DNA of 64,000 nt from Nitrospirales bacterium (lineage in GTDB: Bacteria > Nitrospirota > Nitrospiria > Nitrospirales > UBA8639): NCBI GenBank assembly GCA_029261355.1, contig JAJDBM010000070.1, positions 62,001-126,000 of the forward strand. Direction: 5' to 3'. The translations under genes were made by a program, and so were the position numbers. The notes below the pieces were generated by a model that was given only the letters and a program-made list of their open reading frames with translations, was not told the DNA's origin and did not search any database. Below are positions 1-8,773 of the stretch, in pieces (the first letter of the stretch is position 1; every line of letters starts with the position of its first letter).

Positions 1-1
1 A

Positions 2-139
2 GCCTCCGATGTGAACATACCTCCTGCTTTTGTGAATGCTGATGAAGATGATTTTCGTCTTCGAGCTGAAACCAAACTCCGTGACCTTGGAGCGTTCCCA
101 TTTTTGGGAGCGTTGCCACCATTGGCTCTGGAACCGTAA
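2..139 (+). CDS. C-terminal end of a right-handed beta-helix-type protein (partial)
   Basis: An open frame enters from the left edge and stops at 137-139, leaving 45 residues. The visible tail contains DDFRLRAETKLRDLGA. This resembles the ends of the two complete beta-helix proteins later in the window, which carry GDFHLKDTSPVKNMGD and DDFHLRTGSSLAHAGD followed by a similar 'LGA' ending. The pattern (acidic-Asp-Phe-x-Leu, a Ser/Thr-rich turn, then a Gly-Ala close) is common at the C-termini of surface parallel beta-helix proteins. The match is by eye over a short stretch and the main body is outside the window. Confidence 0.55.
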   Translation, partial: ASDVNIPPAFVNADEDDFRLRAETKLRDLGAFPFLGALPPLALEP

Positions 140-205
140 ATCATGAAAGAGAGTCCATCCACTTTGAAATTCTTTCTTATAGTTGTGCCCTCTCTGGATG
201 GTTCA

Positions 206-490
206 TCAATTTAGTATGTTTCCAAGGACACGAAAAAAATCATCCACTGCTTTCACTTTCGAATCAAGGTCACTTTTCTCCTCGTCTGATGTTTCCTCAC
301 GTTCATTGACTCTGTCTCCTTGACTTTTCTGTGCCAGTTTTTTCTGCTGTGATCCTTGTTTCTCAATATGAGAAGGAATGGGGGGTTGATCTCCATGTTC
401 ATGGCTGTGGGTCTCATTAGACCAATAGGAGCATCCAGTTGAAATGACGCAAACTAAAAACCCGATCATGATTAGGGTGACGATCTTCAT
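206..490 (-). CDS. small His/Gln-rich putative lipoprotein
   Basis: A 94-residue protein of unknown function. Residues 1-19 form a hydrophobic signal ending in an STG-C20 lipobox-like motif, so it is probably lipid-anchored, although position -3 is Ser rather than the usual Leu. The mature part is very hydrophilic. It has a HSHEHGD cluster that could bind metal, a Gln/Lys/Glu-rich middle and a short C-terminal amphipathic stretch (about 78-94). The start is supported by AAGGA about 10 bases upstream on the minus strand. It is a single gene, divergent from the molybdoenzyme gene at 765. I recognise no family. Confidence 0.6.
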   Translation of the reverse strand: MKIVTLIMIGFLVCVISTGCSYWSNETHSHEHGDQPPIPSHIEKQGSQQKKLAQKSQGDRVNEREETSDEEKSDLDSKVKAVDDFFRVLGNILN

Positions 491-764
491 TGCTGATATT
501 TCCTTAGACCAAGGGTGACGTTAGAATAATGAAGTACGATATTTTGATATATTGGATATATGCTTTACCAAGATCGCTTATTGTGAGATGACCAGTGCAT
601 AGAAGATAATTGAGGGATCATTCACTATAGGCTTTGTGTAGTATCAGTTTAGTGAAGGTAGGCATTGTGTGGCAATATTGATGAGTCTCACCATATGTCA
701 ACGTTTCACAATGACTATTGAGGGACAGGAGTTATGAGTGAACGTATAACGAAAGGCTTGTCTG

Positions 765-1412
765 ATGGATATAAATGAAAAGATTGTGCAAGCCAAGCAA
801 AGGCTCATGTTCAGAGGGCGTGGGGATTCTGCGAGGGAAGTTGATGTCGACTATGATGATCCACGTGTTCCTCCTGGACAGCATCTCGTCAATAACTGGC
901 CAGTCTTGGATCTTGGAATAAAACCTGAGGTAGACCTTCAGGATTGGCGATTGGATATTGATGGACAGATAGAGCATCCTCTTTCGTGGAATTGGAAGGA
1001 TTATCAATCCCAATCGTTGAGCCATTTTTCCACAGACTTTCATTGTGTGACTTCCTGGAGTCGCCTGGATAACGAATGGGAAGGGATGAGCTTTAAGCAT
1101 GTCCTTGAAATCGTCCGCCCACTTTCTACGGCCAAATTTGTCTTATTTGAATCCTATGATGAGTACACCACAAACCTTCCCCTTTCTGTCTGTGATGATG
1201 ATGATGTATTTCTCGCTCATCAATGGAATCACCAACCCCTTTCACGTGACCATGGAGGGCCTGTTCGCATGATTGTTCCGAAGCTCTATGCATGGAAAGG
1301 TGCAAAGTGGATCAAGCGAATTACCTTTTCCGAACATGATGCCAAGGGATTTTGGGAGGTTCGGGGATATTCCAATACGGCGCTTCCTTGGAGCAATGAT
1401 CGATATGGATGA
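765..1412 (+). CDS. sulfite oxidase-like molybdopterin-dependent oxidoreductase
   Basis: This 215-residue protein matches the small, soluble, single-domain molybdoproteins of the sulfite oxidase fold (YuiH-like). The likely molybdenum-ligating cysteine is Cys94 in DFHCVTSWSRLDNEWEG. It is followed by the conserved tail that includes HGGPVRMIVPKLYAWKGAKW, and the protein ends with the VRGYSN-type close. There is no signal peptide, twin-arginine motif, heme domain or dimerisation domain, so it is probably cytoplasmic; its physiological substrate cannot be told. The start codon has only a modest AAAGG upstream. A 14-codon reading frame at 734-778 with its own purine-rich leader overlaps the start. 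The modABC locus at 50220-52781 would supply its metal. Confidence 0.85.
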   Translation: MDINEKIVQAKQRLMFRGRGDSAREVDVDYDDPRVPPGQHLVNNWPVLDLGIKPEVDLQDWRLDIDGQIEHPLSWNWKDYQSQSLSHFSTDFHCVTSWSRLDNEWEGMSFKHVLEIVRPLSTAKFVLFESYDEYTTNLPLSVCDDDDVFLAHQWNHQPLSRDHGGPVRMIVPKLYAWKGAKWIKRITFSEHDAKGFWEVRGYSNTALPWSNDRYG

Positions 1413-1635
1413 GCATTGAAACATCCACTGTGAACGCTTTATTTTCATTGGTTCGTATGCTCCCTTTCGCAGTGCTGCATCGTGTACATCGCATTCATCT
1501 CAATTGATGACTTTTAGTTAGTTACGGGATCGAAAGGTTCTTGCAACTACTCCTTACTTCTTTTCACTTGCATGCATTCTTACCAACTGGGTAGGATGTC
1601 TTGACGAGTAAAATCTTTAATGAGGTGACAGTGGC

Positions 1636-3201
1636 ATGACATGTCTTGACCGTGCCTGGATGAAGCAGCGTCTCTATCCCATTCTTCTATCTGTGTTTTC
1701 TCTTTTTTTGTTTTTTCCCCATGCTCTCGCACAAAATTTAGAATCGTTTTCAAAGCATGTGACTTCTCATACCTTGAAAAATGGTTGGACTTTTATCATT
1801 GTGGAACGTCCGAAAGCGCCGGTCTTTGCTTTCATGACGCGCGTTAATGTGGGGTCTGCTCAGGAACGATCTGGTGAGACGGGGTTAGCTCATATGTTTG
1901 AGCATATGGCTTTCAAAGGGACGCCCCGGGTTGGGACTACAAACTATGAAGATGAGCAGAAAGCTCTCAAAGATCTTGAGGCAGCCTATCAGGCCTATCA
2001 ACAGGCGCGACAGTTATCTACTACTCACGCTGACGAGGTGAAAGAGTTAGCGGCACAATTTAAGAAAGCGCAATCTGTTGCTGGGCAATATGTGGTAAAA
2101 AATGAATTTGGCGATATCATTGAACGTGAAGGTGGCGTCTCCTTAAATGCCTTTACCAGTGCTGATGTGACCGGTTACTTCTATGCCTTGCCTGCGAATA
2201 AAGTTGAATTGTTTGCCTATTTAGAGTCGGAGCGTTTCCTTCAGCCGGTTTTTCGGGAATTTTATAAGGAGCGAGACGTGGTCATGGAAGAACGGCGTCT
2301 CCGAACTGAAAGTCGTGCCACTGGTCGGTTAATTGAGCAATTTGTGTCCACAGCATTTATCGCTCATCCCTATCATCACCCTGTCATTGGGTACGCGAGT
2401 GATATTCAATCGTATACCATGACGGATGCTGAAGAATTTTATCGCGAACAATATGTACCTTCAAACATGGTGACTGCGATCGTAGGTGATGTGAAGGCTG
2501 AAGAGTTGATTCCACTGCTGGAGTCTTATTTTGGGAGAATTCCTTCCGGACCAAAACCTGAAGCCCTTCGAACGATTGAACCACCTTCCATTGCCGAAAA
2601 GACGGTTGTGCTGAAAGATCCATCTCAGCCGTTCTACCTTGAAGGGTATCATAAGCCTTCCGTGACTCATCCAGATCAACCCGTTTTTGATGCGATTGAC
2701 GATATATTAACCAATGGCCGAACGTCTCGATTCTATCGGTCTTTGGTGCGTGACAAGAAGATTGCTGTTTCTGTTGGGTCCTACGGTGCGTATCCTGGAG
2801 AAAAGTATCCGCATCTTTGGGTGGCCTATGGAGTCCCAGCCAGAGGTGTGAGTAATGAAACGGTACAGTCTGCCATACGTTCGGAATTGCAGCGATTAAG
2901 GACTGAAGATGTGTCAGATGAAGAATTAGCGAAGTTTCGTACTCGTGCGAAGGCTGGCTTACTTCGAGCGCTAGGTAGTAACTTAGGGTTGGCGATGCAT
3001 TTGACAGATTATCATATGCTGTTTGGTGATTGGCGGGAATTATTTCAATATATTAAACGTTTAGATGCTGTGACGAAATCTGACATTCGCCGAGTTGCGA
3101 ATCAAACCTTCCTTGAACTTAACCGTGTCGTGGCTATGATTGAAACAGAGAAATCAGTTATTGATTCGTCTCCGTTGACGTCAACTGGAGGACGTCACTA
3201 A
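1636..3201 (+). CDS. M16 family zinc metallopeptidase, catalytic partner
   Basis: A 521-residue insulinase/pitrilysin-family protease with a Sec signal (hydrophobic about 11-31, ending ALA), so periplasmic or membrane-associated. The inverted zinc motif HxxEH is at His86-Met-Phe-Glu89-His90. The downstream glutamates Glu212 and Glu219 in KERDVVMEERR fit the third ligand position. A charged helical insert (about 105-155) lies between the motif and the third ligand. The second domain holds the usual M16 C-terminal fold, including FYRSLVRDKK. It overlaps the next gene by one base (TAATG), which implies coupled translation with its non-catalytic partner. M16 pairs of this layout usually degrade or process peptides in the cell envelope. 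Confidence 0.9.
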   Translation: MTCLDRAWMKQRLYPILLSVFSLFLFFPHALAQNLESFSKHVTSHTLKNGWTFIIVERPKAPVFAFMTRVNVGSAQERSGETGLAHMFEHMAFKGTPRVGTTNYEDEQKALKDLEAAYQAYQQARQLSTTHADEVKELAAQFKKAQSVAGQYVVKNEFGDIIEREGGVSLNAFTSADVTGYFYALPANKVELFAYLESERFLQPVFREFYKERDVVMEERRLRTESRATGRLIEQFVSTAFIAHPYHHPVIGYASDIQSYTMTDAEEFYREQYVPSNMVTAIVGDVKAEELIPLLESYFGRIPSGPKPEALRTIEPPSIAEKTVVLKDPSQPFYLEGYHKPSVTHPDQPVFDAIDDILTNGRTSRFYRSLVRDKKIAVSVGSYGAYPGEKYPHLWVAYGVPARGVSNETVQSAIRSELQRLRTEDVSDEELAKFRTRAKAGLLRALGSNLGLAMHLTDYHMLFGDWRELFQYIKRLDAVTKSDIRRVANQTFLELNRVVAMIETEKSVIDSSPLTSTGGRH

Positions 3202-4655
3202 TGAAACGTCAATTCTCCCTTCTTCAAATTGGTCGGGTCGCAATCTTCACTCTTGGGCTGAGTGTATTCATGATGGTTTCCAGCTTTGCGCAAGTAGAGC
3301 ACGTTCAGCAATTAAAGTTTCCACCTCTTCCAGATTTCGAAATTCCTGTGCCTACGCGAGTGGTATTAGAGAACGGACTGGTCATTCTAATGTTGGAAGA
3401 TCACGAACTGCCTTTCGTGAATATCTCTGCGAAAATTCGGACAGGTTCACGTCTCGAACCGGCCACGAAGGTTGGGCTCGCGCAACTCGTAGGACGGGTT
3501 ATGCGCAGTGGAGGCACTACGACGTTATCTGGCGATGCGTTAGATGATTATCTTGAAGGGAAGGCGGCGAATATTGAAACGGCGATTGGTGAAGTGGCGG
3601 GTGGGGCTTCGATGAGTTGTCTCAAGGAAGACTTTCCTGATGTCTTTCAGGTTTTTGCTGATGTGCTTCGTCATCCGTCCTTTGATTCCGAGAAGCTTGC
3701 GATTGCTAAGAATCAATCGATGGCTGGGATTTCTCGCCAAAATGATAATCCCGATTCTATTGTTGGCCGTGAGTTTAAAAAATTGTTGTATGGACCACAG
3801 TCTCCTTACGCACGTACACCAAGCTATGCCACGATGAGTGCGATCACGAGAACAGATCTGCTTGACTGGCATCAGACATTTTTTCAACCCAATCGAATTA
3901 TTTTAGGTATTACAGGAGATTTCCAACAAAAATCGGTGATGAAGTTAGTCAAGAAGGTTTTTGCAGATTGGAACCCGGGGCTGTCGGCCGCAGATCCTTC
4001 AGTCCAGTATCAAGATGCCAATCTTGCTAAGGTATTTTATGTTGAGAAAAATGATATGACGCAAGCCAAGATTATGATGGGGCATTTGGGAGTCATGAGA
4101 AAGAACCCAGACTATTATGCGTTGGTTTTAGCCAATCAAATATTGTCAGGGTCATTTGGGGCTCGATTGTTTTCGAATATTCGGTCAAAGCAGGGCTTAG
4201 CCTATGACGTGCAGGGGGGGGTAGGCTTTCAGTGGGACTATCCAGGAATCGCTGTACTGTCAATGTCTACAAAAACTGAAACAACAGGAGCTGGGATCGA
4301 GGCATTAATTCGAGAAGCGAGAGATATGGTGGAAAATCCTCCGACCAATGAAGAAGTGGCAAAAGCGAAGTCAGCGAGGCTCAATTCATTTGTTTTTTCT
4401 GTTGATTCGCCATCGAAGGTGCTAGGTAAATATTTGACGTATGAGTATTTTGGCTATTCGTCAGATTGGTTGTCGAAATTTAAAAAGGGCATTGAGCAAG
4501 TGACCACGGAACAGGTGAGAGAAGCGGCGCGTAAGCATTTACGTCCTGAGGACTTTTCGATTTTAGTTGTGGGGCCACGAAAGGGCACTGCTCCAGCCCT
4601 CGCTCGATATGAATCGGTCCAAGAATTGGATGTCACTATTCCTGAGCCAAGTTAA
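3201..4655 (+). CDS. M16 family peptidase homologue lacking the zinc motif
   Basis: A 484-residue secreted M16-fold protein with a signal peptide (about 10-30, ending FA-Q). At the position where HxxEH would stand the sequence reads GLAQLVGRVMRSGG, so both histidines and the catalytic glutamate are absent. The rest keeps the family pattern: RTGSRLEP, the central FFQPNRIILGITGDF, and the glycine-rich SGSFGARLFSNIRSKQGLAY substrate-loop region. It is therefore most likely the non-catalytic half of a heterodimer with the preceding protein, as in mitochondrial processing peptidase and paired bacterial M16 proteins. Its start overlaps the upstream stop by one base. Confidence 0.88.
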   Translation: MKRQFSLLQIGRVAIFTLGLSVFMMVSSFAQVEHVQQLKFPPLPDFEIPVPTRVVLENGLVILMLEDHELPFVNISAKIRTGSRLEPATKVGLAQLVGRVMRSGGTTTLSGDALDDYLEGKAANIETAIGEVAGGASMSCLKEDFPDVFQVFADVLRHPSFDSEKLAIAKNQSMAGISRQNDNPDSIVGREFKKLLYGPQSPYARTPSYATMSAITRTDLLDWHQTFFQPNRIILGITGDFQQKSVMKLVKKVFADWNPGLSAADPSVQYQDANLAKVFYVEKNDMTQAKIMMGHLGVMRKNPDYYALVLANQILSGSFGARLFSNIRSKQGLAYDVQGGVGFQWDYPGIAVLSMSTKTETTGAGIEALIREARDMVENPPTNEEVAKAKSARLNSFVFSVDSPSKVLGKYLTYEYFGYSSDWLSKFKKGIEQVTTEQVREAARKHLRPEDFSILVVGPRKGTAPALARYESVQELDVTIPEPS

Positions 4656-4656
4656 G

Positions 4657-5637
4657 ATGTCTAAGAAAGACTGGACTCTCAAAATGTCAAAGCTTCAGCT
4701 AGATCATGCTTTCACGACGATGCAGATTCCATTGTATCTGAAATTCCCGTTTTTTCTAACCGTCAGTGTGATGCTGTGCACTCTACTCGTGGGTTGTCAA
4801 ACCAACCCCTATACGCAACGTTCTCAATTATTACTACTTCCGGATTCATACATGAGCCAAATGGCTGCGACACAATACAATCAAGTTCTTGATGATCCCA
4901 AAGTGAGTATTTCCAAAGACCCAAGAGAAATTGAGCCGGTGAAACGGATTGCTGCTCGAATTATTGAAGCGGCGAAACGTTCTAAGTATGCAGCCGCGGC
5001 CAAAAAATTTAAATGGGAAGTGACGGTGATCAAGGATGACAACACGGCAAACGCATGGGCTATGCCTGGTGGGAAAATTGCCGTGTATACAGGACTTTTC
5101 CCCATGGCCAAAACCGAGGCAGGCTTAGCGGCGATTATGGGACACGAAGTTATTCATGCATTAGCTCAGCATGGTGGTGAGCGGATGAGCCAGGGGCTGA
5201 TCGCACAGTTTGGGATGACTGCAGCGGCAGTGGTGCTTTCAACGCAAGGAACCAGTCCACAAATGAGTCAATTAGCGATGCAGGCACTCGGGATGGGAGC
5301 ACAAGTTGGAGTGCTTCTTCCTTTTAGTCGAAAGCATGAGTCAGAGGCCGATTATGTTGGAGTGTTGCTGGCTGCTGACGCAGGCTATGACCCACGTGAA
5401 TCAATTAAAAATTGGCAGCGGATGGCCAAAATGTCACAAGGTGTCCCTCCAGAGTTTATGTCCACACATCCAGCTCATGGCACTCGCATTGCTGATTTAC
5501 AAGGTTGGATGCCAGAGGCCTTGTCAATCTATCAATCGTCTCAGAAGGCACCTGTGAAAACTTTGCCTCTCATCACCCCGACACCAGCCCGGAAGTCGCC
5601 ATCGCCACAAAAGTCAAAGACCCAGTTTCGCAGATAA
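4657..5637 (+). CDS. M48 family metallopeptidase, lipoprotein
   Basis: A periplasm-facing zinc protease of the M48 (LoiP/BepA-like) group, 326 residues from the chosen start. The zinc motif is His163-Glu164-Val-Ile-His167 in MGHEVIHALAQH. The third ligand is probably Glu228 in KHESEAD. A hydrophobic stretch ends in LLVGC, a clear lipobox, so the protein should be tethered to a membrane. The start is ambiguous: ATGs at 4657, 4684 and 4720 are all in frame, none has a strong ribosome binding site, and 4720 gives the most compact lipoprotein signal. The frame also stays open upstream into the M16 gene. The gene starts one base after the M16 stop, so the three proteases form one envelope operon. 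The C-terminus is Pro/Lys-rich. Confidence 0.88.
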   Translation: MSKKDWTLKMSKLQLDHAFTTMQIPLYLKFPFFLTVSVMLCTLLVGCQTNPYTQRSQLLLLPDSYMSQMAATQYNQVLDDPKVSISKDPREIEPVKRIAARIIEAAKRSKYAAAAKKFKWEVTVIKDDNTANAWAMPGGKIAVYTGLFPMAKTEAGLAAIMGHEVIHALAQHGGERMSQGLIAQFGMTAAAVVLSTQGTSPQMSQLAMQALGMGAQVGVLLPFSRKHESEADYVGVLLAADAGYDPRESIKNWQRMAKMSQGVPPEFMSTHPAHGTRIADLQGWMPEALSIYQSSQKAPVKTLPLITPTPARKSPSPQKSKTQFRR

Positions 5638-5719
5638 TATCATTGAAAGTCTGGTCTTCAGACACCTGGATATTCTGAGTTGTTCTATCTATCAATTCCT
5701 CGATACGTTATCCAATCGT

Positions 5720-6745
5720 ATGTCTAGCAACTGGTTAATGTTGTTATTTGTTGCGGTGTTTCTTTCTTGTGTCGGCTGTGGTCGTAGCGAACCTATCGTT
5801 GAAATTTCTCTGCATCCATCAAAACCTCATATTCTGTACCTCGCGACAAATTCGTATATATATAAATCTAGAGATGAGGGGGGAACGTGGAGCAATATTT
5901 CACAAGGGATGTCACATTCGCGAGTCATTTCATTAGCCATTGATCCATTGTTTTCTGCAAATATTTATGCTGGAACTAAAGGAGATGCCGTATTCAAGAG
6001 CTTCAATGGTGGGCAAAGCTGGATATCCAAGCGTGCAGGGTTAGATGATGTGACGATTTCCTCTGTCGTGCATCAATTGGTCTTTGCCCCTGGGGCGAGC
6101 CGTCATTTCTATGCAGCTACTTCAATGGGGGTTTTCGAGACCGAAACTGGAGGGGATACGTGGCTGAAGAAGATGGATGGGATGAAGGAAGTCTTGATGG
6201 TGATTTCGCTGGCTATTGATCCGAGCCAGCCTCAAACATTATATGCCGGGACAAGTGGTGGGGTCTATAAATCTGTAAACGGAGGGGTTTGGTGGGAGAA
6301 GGTCAATAATGGTCTTGTGGCCCCAGAAGTTTTAAAGTCATCAAGAGCACTGGGAGTGACGAAGGTCAAAGTTGACCCTCATCGACCTGATTCTGTGTAC
6401 ATTGCGACCTTGACTGGGCTCTATAAGACGATGACTGGTGGGCAAGAGTGGAGTAAAATTGGGGAAGACCTTCCTGATCATATGTTGAGTGATCTTATTA
6501 TTGACCCGATCATACCTGACATTATTTATGTCGCGAGTCGAAAAGGTATTCATAAGTCTGAGGATGCTGGTGGAACCTGGCGATCGGTCAATAGAGGTTT
6601 AGGTAACCTGAATATTCGCACATTGGCCATGAATTTTATGGATTCACAGCTTCTGTATGTTGGGACCAATGGGAGTGGTCTCTATCGTAGTCGTGATGGA
6701 GGAGAGCTGTGGGAGTCTGTTCCCTTGAGTAGGCAAGTGCCCTAG
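5720..6745 (+). CDS. BNR/Asp-box repeat lipoprotein (YCF48/sialidase-propeller type)
   Basis: A 341-residue exported protein made almost wholly of seven Asp-box-like repeats spaced by roughly 45 residues: DEGGTW, NGGQSW, TGGDTW, NGGVWW, TGGQEW, DAGGTW and DGGELW. Between them run strands of the type 'IDP..P..LYAGT', as in YCF48-like and BNR glycosidase-like beta-propellers. Seven repeats would close one seven-bladed propeller. The N-terminus is a hydrophobic signal with cysteines at 17 and 20 that could serve as a lipid anchor. No catalytic residues of sialidases are evident, so it is more likely an assembly or binding propeller. It lies 82 bases after the M48 gene and may be co-transcribed. 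Confidence 0.8.
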   Translation: MSSNWLMLLFVAVFLSCVGCGRSEPIVEISLHPSKPHILYLATNSYIYKSRDEGGTWSNISQGMSHSRVISLAIDPLFSANIYAGTKGDAVFKSFNGGQSWISKRAGLDDVTISSVVHQLVFAPGASRHFYAATSMGVFETETGGDTWLKKMDGMKEVLMVISLAIDPSQPQTLYAGTSGGVYKSVNGGVWWEKVNNGLVAPEVLKSSRALGVTKVKVDPHRPDSVYIATLTGLYKTMTGGQEWSKIGEDLPDHMLSDLIIDPIIPDIIYVASRKGIHKSEDAGGTWRSVNRGLGNLNIRTLAMNFMDSQLLYVGTNGSGLYRSRDGGELWESVPLSRQVP

Positions 6746-6853
6746 TCTAGCAGATTTCTCTTTTCGTTCATTTGATAATTGTCTTCAACCGCATTATTAT
6801 GGCCACCCTTGATAGGTGGCATATTGAAGCTAACTGATTCGTAGGAGAATATT

Positions 6854-8140
6854 GTGGCAAATAAGGGTTCGACTCACGGTTCACATGGAGAGGCGGGATG
6901 TTCTTTTTGTGGAAAAACTCAAAGCGCAGGAAAGACTCTCGTTCAATCTCCCAACGATCAATCTTGTCACCAATGTCAGGCACTCGGGAATGTCTATATT
7001 TGTCAGGATTGTGTTCAGCATTGTTCAAAGTTCCTAGCTGGCCATTCACATATGCCTGAGCCGATTGCAGCGCCAGAAGGTCCCTTACCGACTCCACCTG
7101 AAATAAAAGCTGTCCTTGATCAATATGTCATTGGACAAGATCGAGCTAAAAAGGTGCTTGCTGTTGCCGTGCATAATCATTATAAGCGCGTCTTCAGTAA
7201 AAAAGTCCTGAAAGGTGTTGAATTGGAAAAAGGGAATGTCATGTTGATTGGAGCAACTGGCACAGGAAAAACATTGTTGGCTCGTAGTCTCGCCAAAATT
7301 CTTCAGGTACCATTTGCGATTGCAGATGCGACGACGGTAACAGAAGCGGGGTATGTGGGAGAGGATGTTGAGAATGTTGTGTTGAAGTTACTGCAGGCTA
7401 GCGATTTTAATCTTGCACAAGCACAGGTTGGAATTATCTACCTTGATGAAATCGATAAGATCAGTCGGAAATCAGAAAGTGCTTCGATCACTCGTGATGT
7501 TTCAGGAGAAGGAGTTCAGCAAGCTCTGCTGAAGCTTGTTGAAGGGACGGTCTGTAACATCCCACCCAAAGGTGGTCGAAAACATCCTGAGCAAGAATTC
7601 CTGCGAGTTGATACCACTAATGTTTTGTTTATCTGTGGTGGTGCATTTGTAGGCATCGATGAGTTTATTGCTCAACGGACCAACAAGAAACGATTAGGGT
7701 TTGGGGTGAATAATGACAGTGAGGCCATAAAAGAGACTGACAATTTGATTGACCGCGTCCGACCGGAAGATTTATTGAAGTATGGACTCATTCCTGAATT
7801 TGTCGGAAGGTTTCCAATCCTTACGACCTTACGTGATTTAGATATCGATGATATGGTTCGTGTGATGACTGAGCCAAAAAATGCTTTAATAAAACAGTAT
7901 CAGGCCTTATTTGAATTGGACGATATTCATTTGACATTTACCCCAGAAGCGGTTCGAACTGTTGCGGAGAAAGCGATTGTGATGAAAACAGGAGCCCGCG
8001 CACTTCGCAGTATTTTAGAAGATATGATGTTAGATTTGATGTTCGATGTTCCTGCGCTTCAGGGCATAGGTGAAGTTGTGATAAATCAGGATGTCGCTGA
8101 AGGAAAAGCCTTGCCTCAGTTATTAAAAAAATCGGCATAA
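6854..8140 (+). CDS. clpX: ClpX-type AAA+ unfoldase with an expanded zinc finger
   Basis: A 428-residue ATP-dependent unfoldase. The Walker A motif is GATGTGKT at 133-140 (canonical ClpX has GPTGSGKT) and the Walker B motif is [10 protein letters not shown]. The pore loop [10 protein letters not shown], the RKH loop [10 protein letters not shown] and an IGF-like LGFG loop are all present, so it can be expected to translocate substrate and dock on ClpP. The N-terminal zinc domain is odd: besides CSFC (16, 19) and CQDC (50, 53) it carries an extra CHQC (38, 41), with about 12 residues more than usual between the pairs. The start is GTG with TAGGAGA upstream. No clpP or tig lies beside it, so it may be a paralogue of a clpP-linked copy elsewhere. 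Confidence 0.9.
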   Translation: MANKGSTHGSHGEAGCSFCGKTQSAGKTLVQSPNDQSCHQCQALGNVYICQDCVQHCSKFLAGHSHMPEPIAAPEGPLPTPPEIKAVLDQYVIGQDRAKKVLAVAVHNHYKRVFSKKVLKGVELEKGNVMLIGATGTGKTLLARSLAKILQVPFAIADATTVTEAGYVGEDVENVVLKLLQASDFNLAQAQVGIIYLDEIDKISRKSESASITRDVSGEGVQQALLKLVEGTVCNIPPKGGRKHPEQEFLRVDTTNVLFICGGAFVGIDEFIAQRTNKKRLGFGVNNDSEAIKETDNLIDRVRPEDLLKYGLIPEFVGRFPILTTLRDLDIDDMVRVMTEPKNALIKQYQALFELDDIHLTFTPEAVRTVAEKAIVMKTGARALRSILEDMMLDLMFDVPALQGIGEVVINQDVAEGKALPQLLKKSA

Positions 8141-8773
8141 CTGTCTCAGGGAGCAATTTTTATTCGGACATTGCCGAACGAAAGGAATGACAGGCTTACA
8201 TTCCACGTCTTTATGCCCGTGATCTGCCAGGGGCTCAGGCCTTCACCCCTCTTGTCATAATTTGCAGATGTAGTACCTTAACTATTCAGCCTAATGACAG
8301 ACCGGAATAAAATCTATATGGTAACCATGTCGCAGGACCATTATGTGGAAAAAACGTGTAAATTCCACGAAAGGTTTTGGGTCCTTTCTCTCACCCCCTT
8401 CCTTAAGAAATTTTTTTTATGATCAAGAAATTATGGCTGGTCATTTATATATGGAACGGTCAGAATGTTCCTTCCCTTTGTGTCCCTTCCCTGAAGTGAT
8501 AGATAAAAATGCTGAATGCAAAACCCTTCATGGTGGTATTTTTCAATATTTCAGACTTCTCTGTATATGATTGATTTTATTGAGATAAAAAAGACTCTAT
8601 CCGTAGGTTTATTTAAGCGCAAATATTGCATCTGGTATAAATCTTTTCGTATGACAACGCGTACTACACATGGCTTTTCTTTCTCCAGCGGTTAGAAGTC
8701 CACAGGCATGAAAACTTTATAATAAATTTGGGAAACCATCATAGGATTCGTTGATTCTGAACGCACATTTATA
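8141..8773. other. intergenic region upstream of the EPS locus
   Basis: A 633-base stretch without a credible gene. Just after clpX there is a 5-bp hairpin (TTCGG at 8163-8167, CCGAA at 8174-8178). A second weak one has arms AGGGG and CCCCT at 8229-8250. A T-run follows at about 8403. A TATAAT at 8718-8723 lacks a good -35 partner. The next gene has no recognisable ribosome binding site, so how the EPS plus-strand half is expressed cannot be read directly. Confidence 0.5.

Noticed and set aside
8343-8570. 75-residue open frame upstream of the EPS locus
   Set aside because: No ribosome binding site, signal or family pattern; composition looks like translated intergenic DNA.
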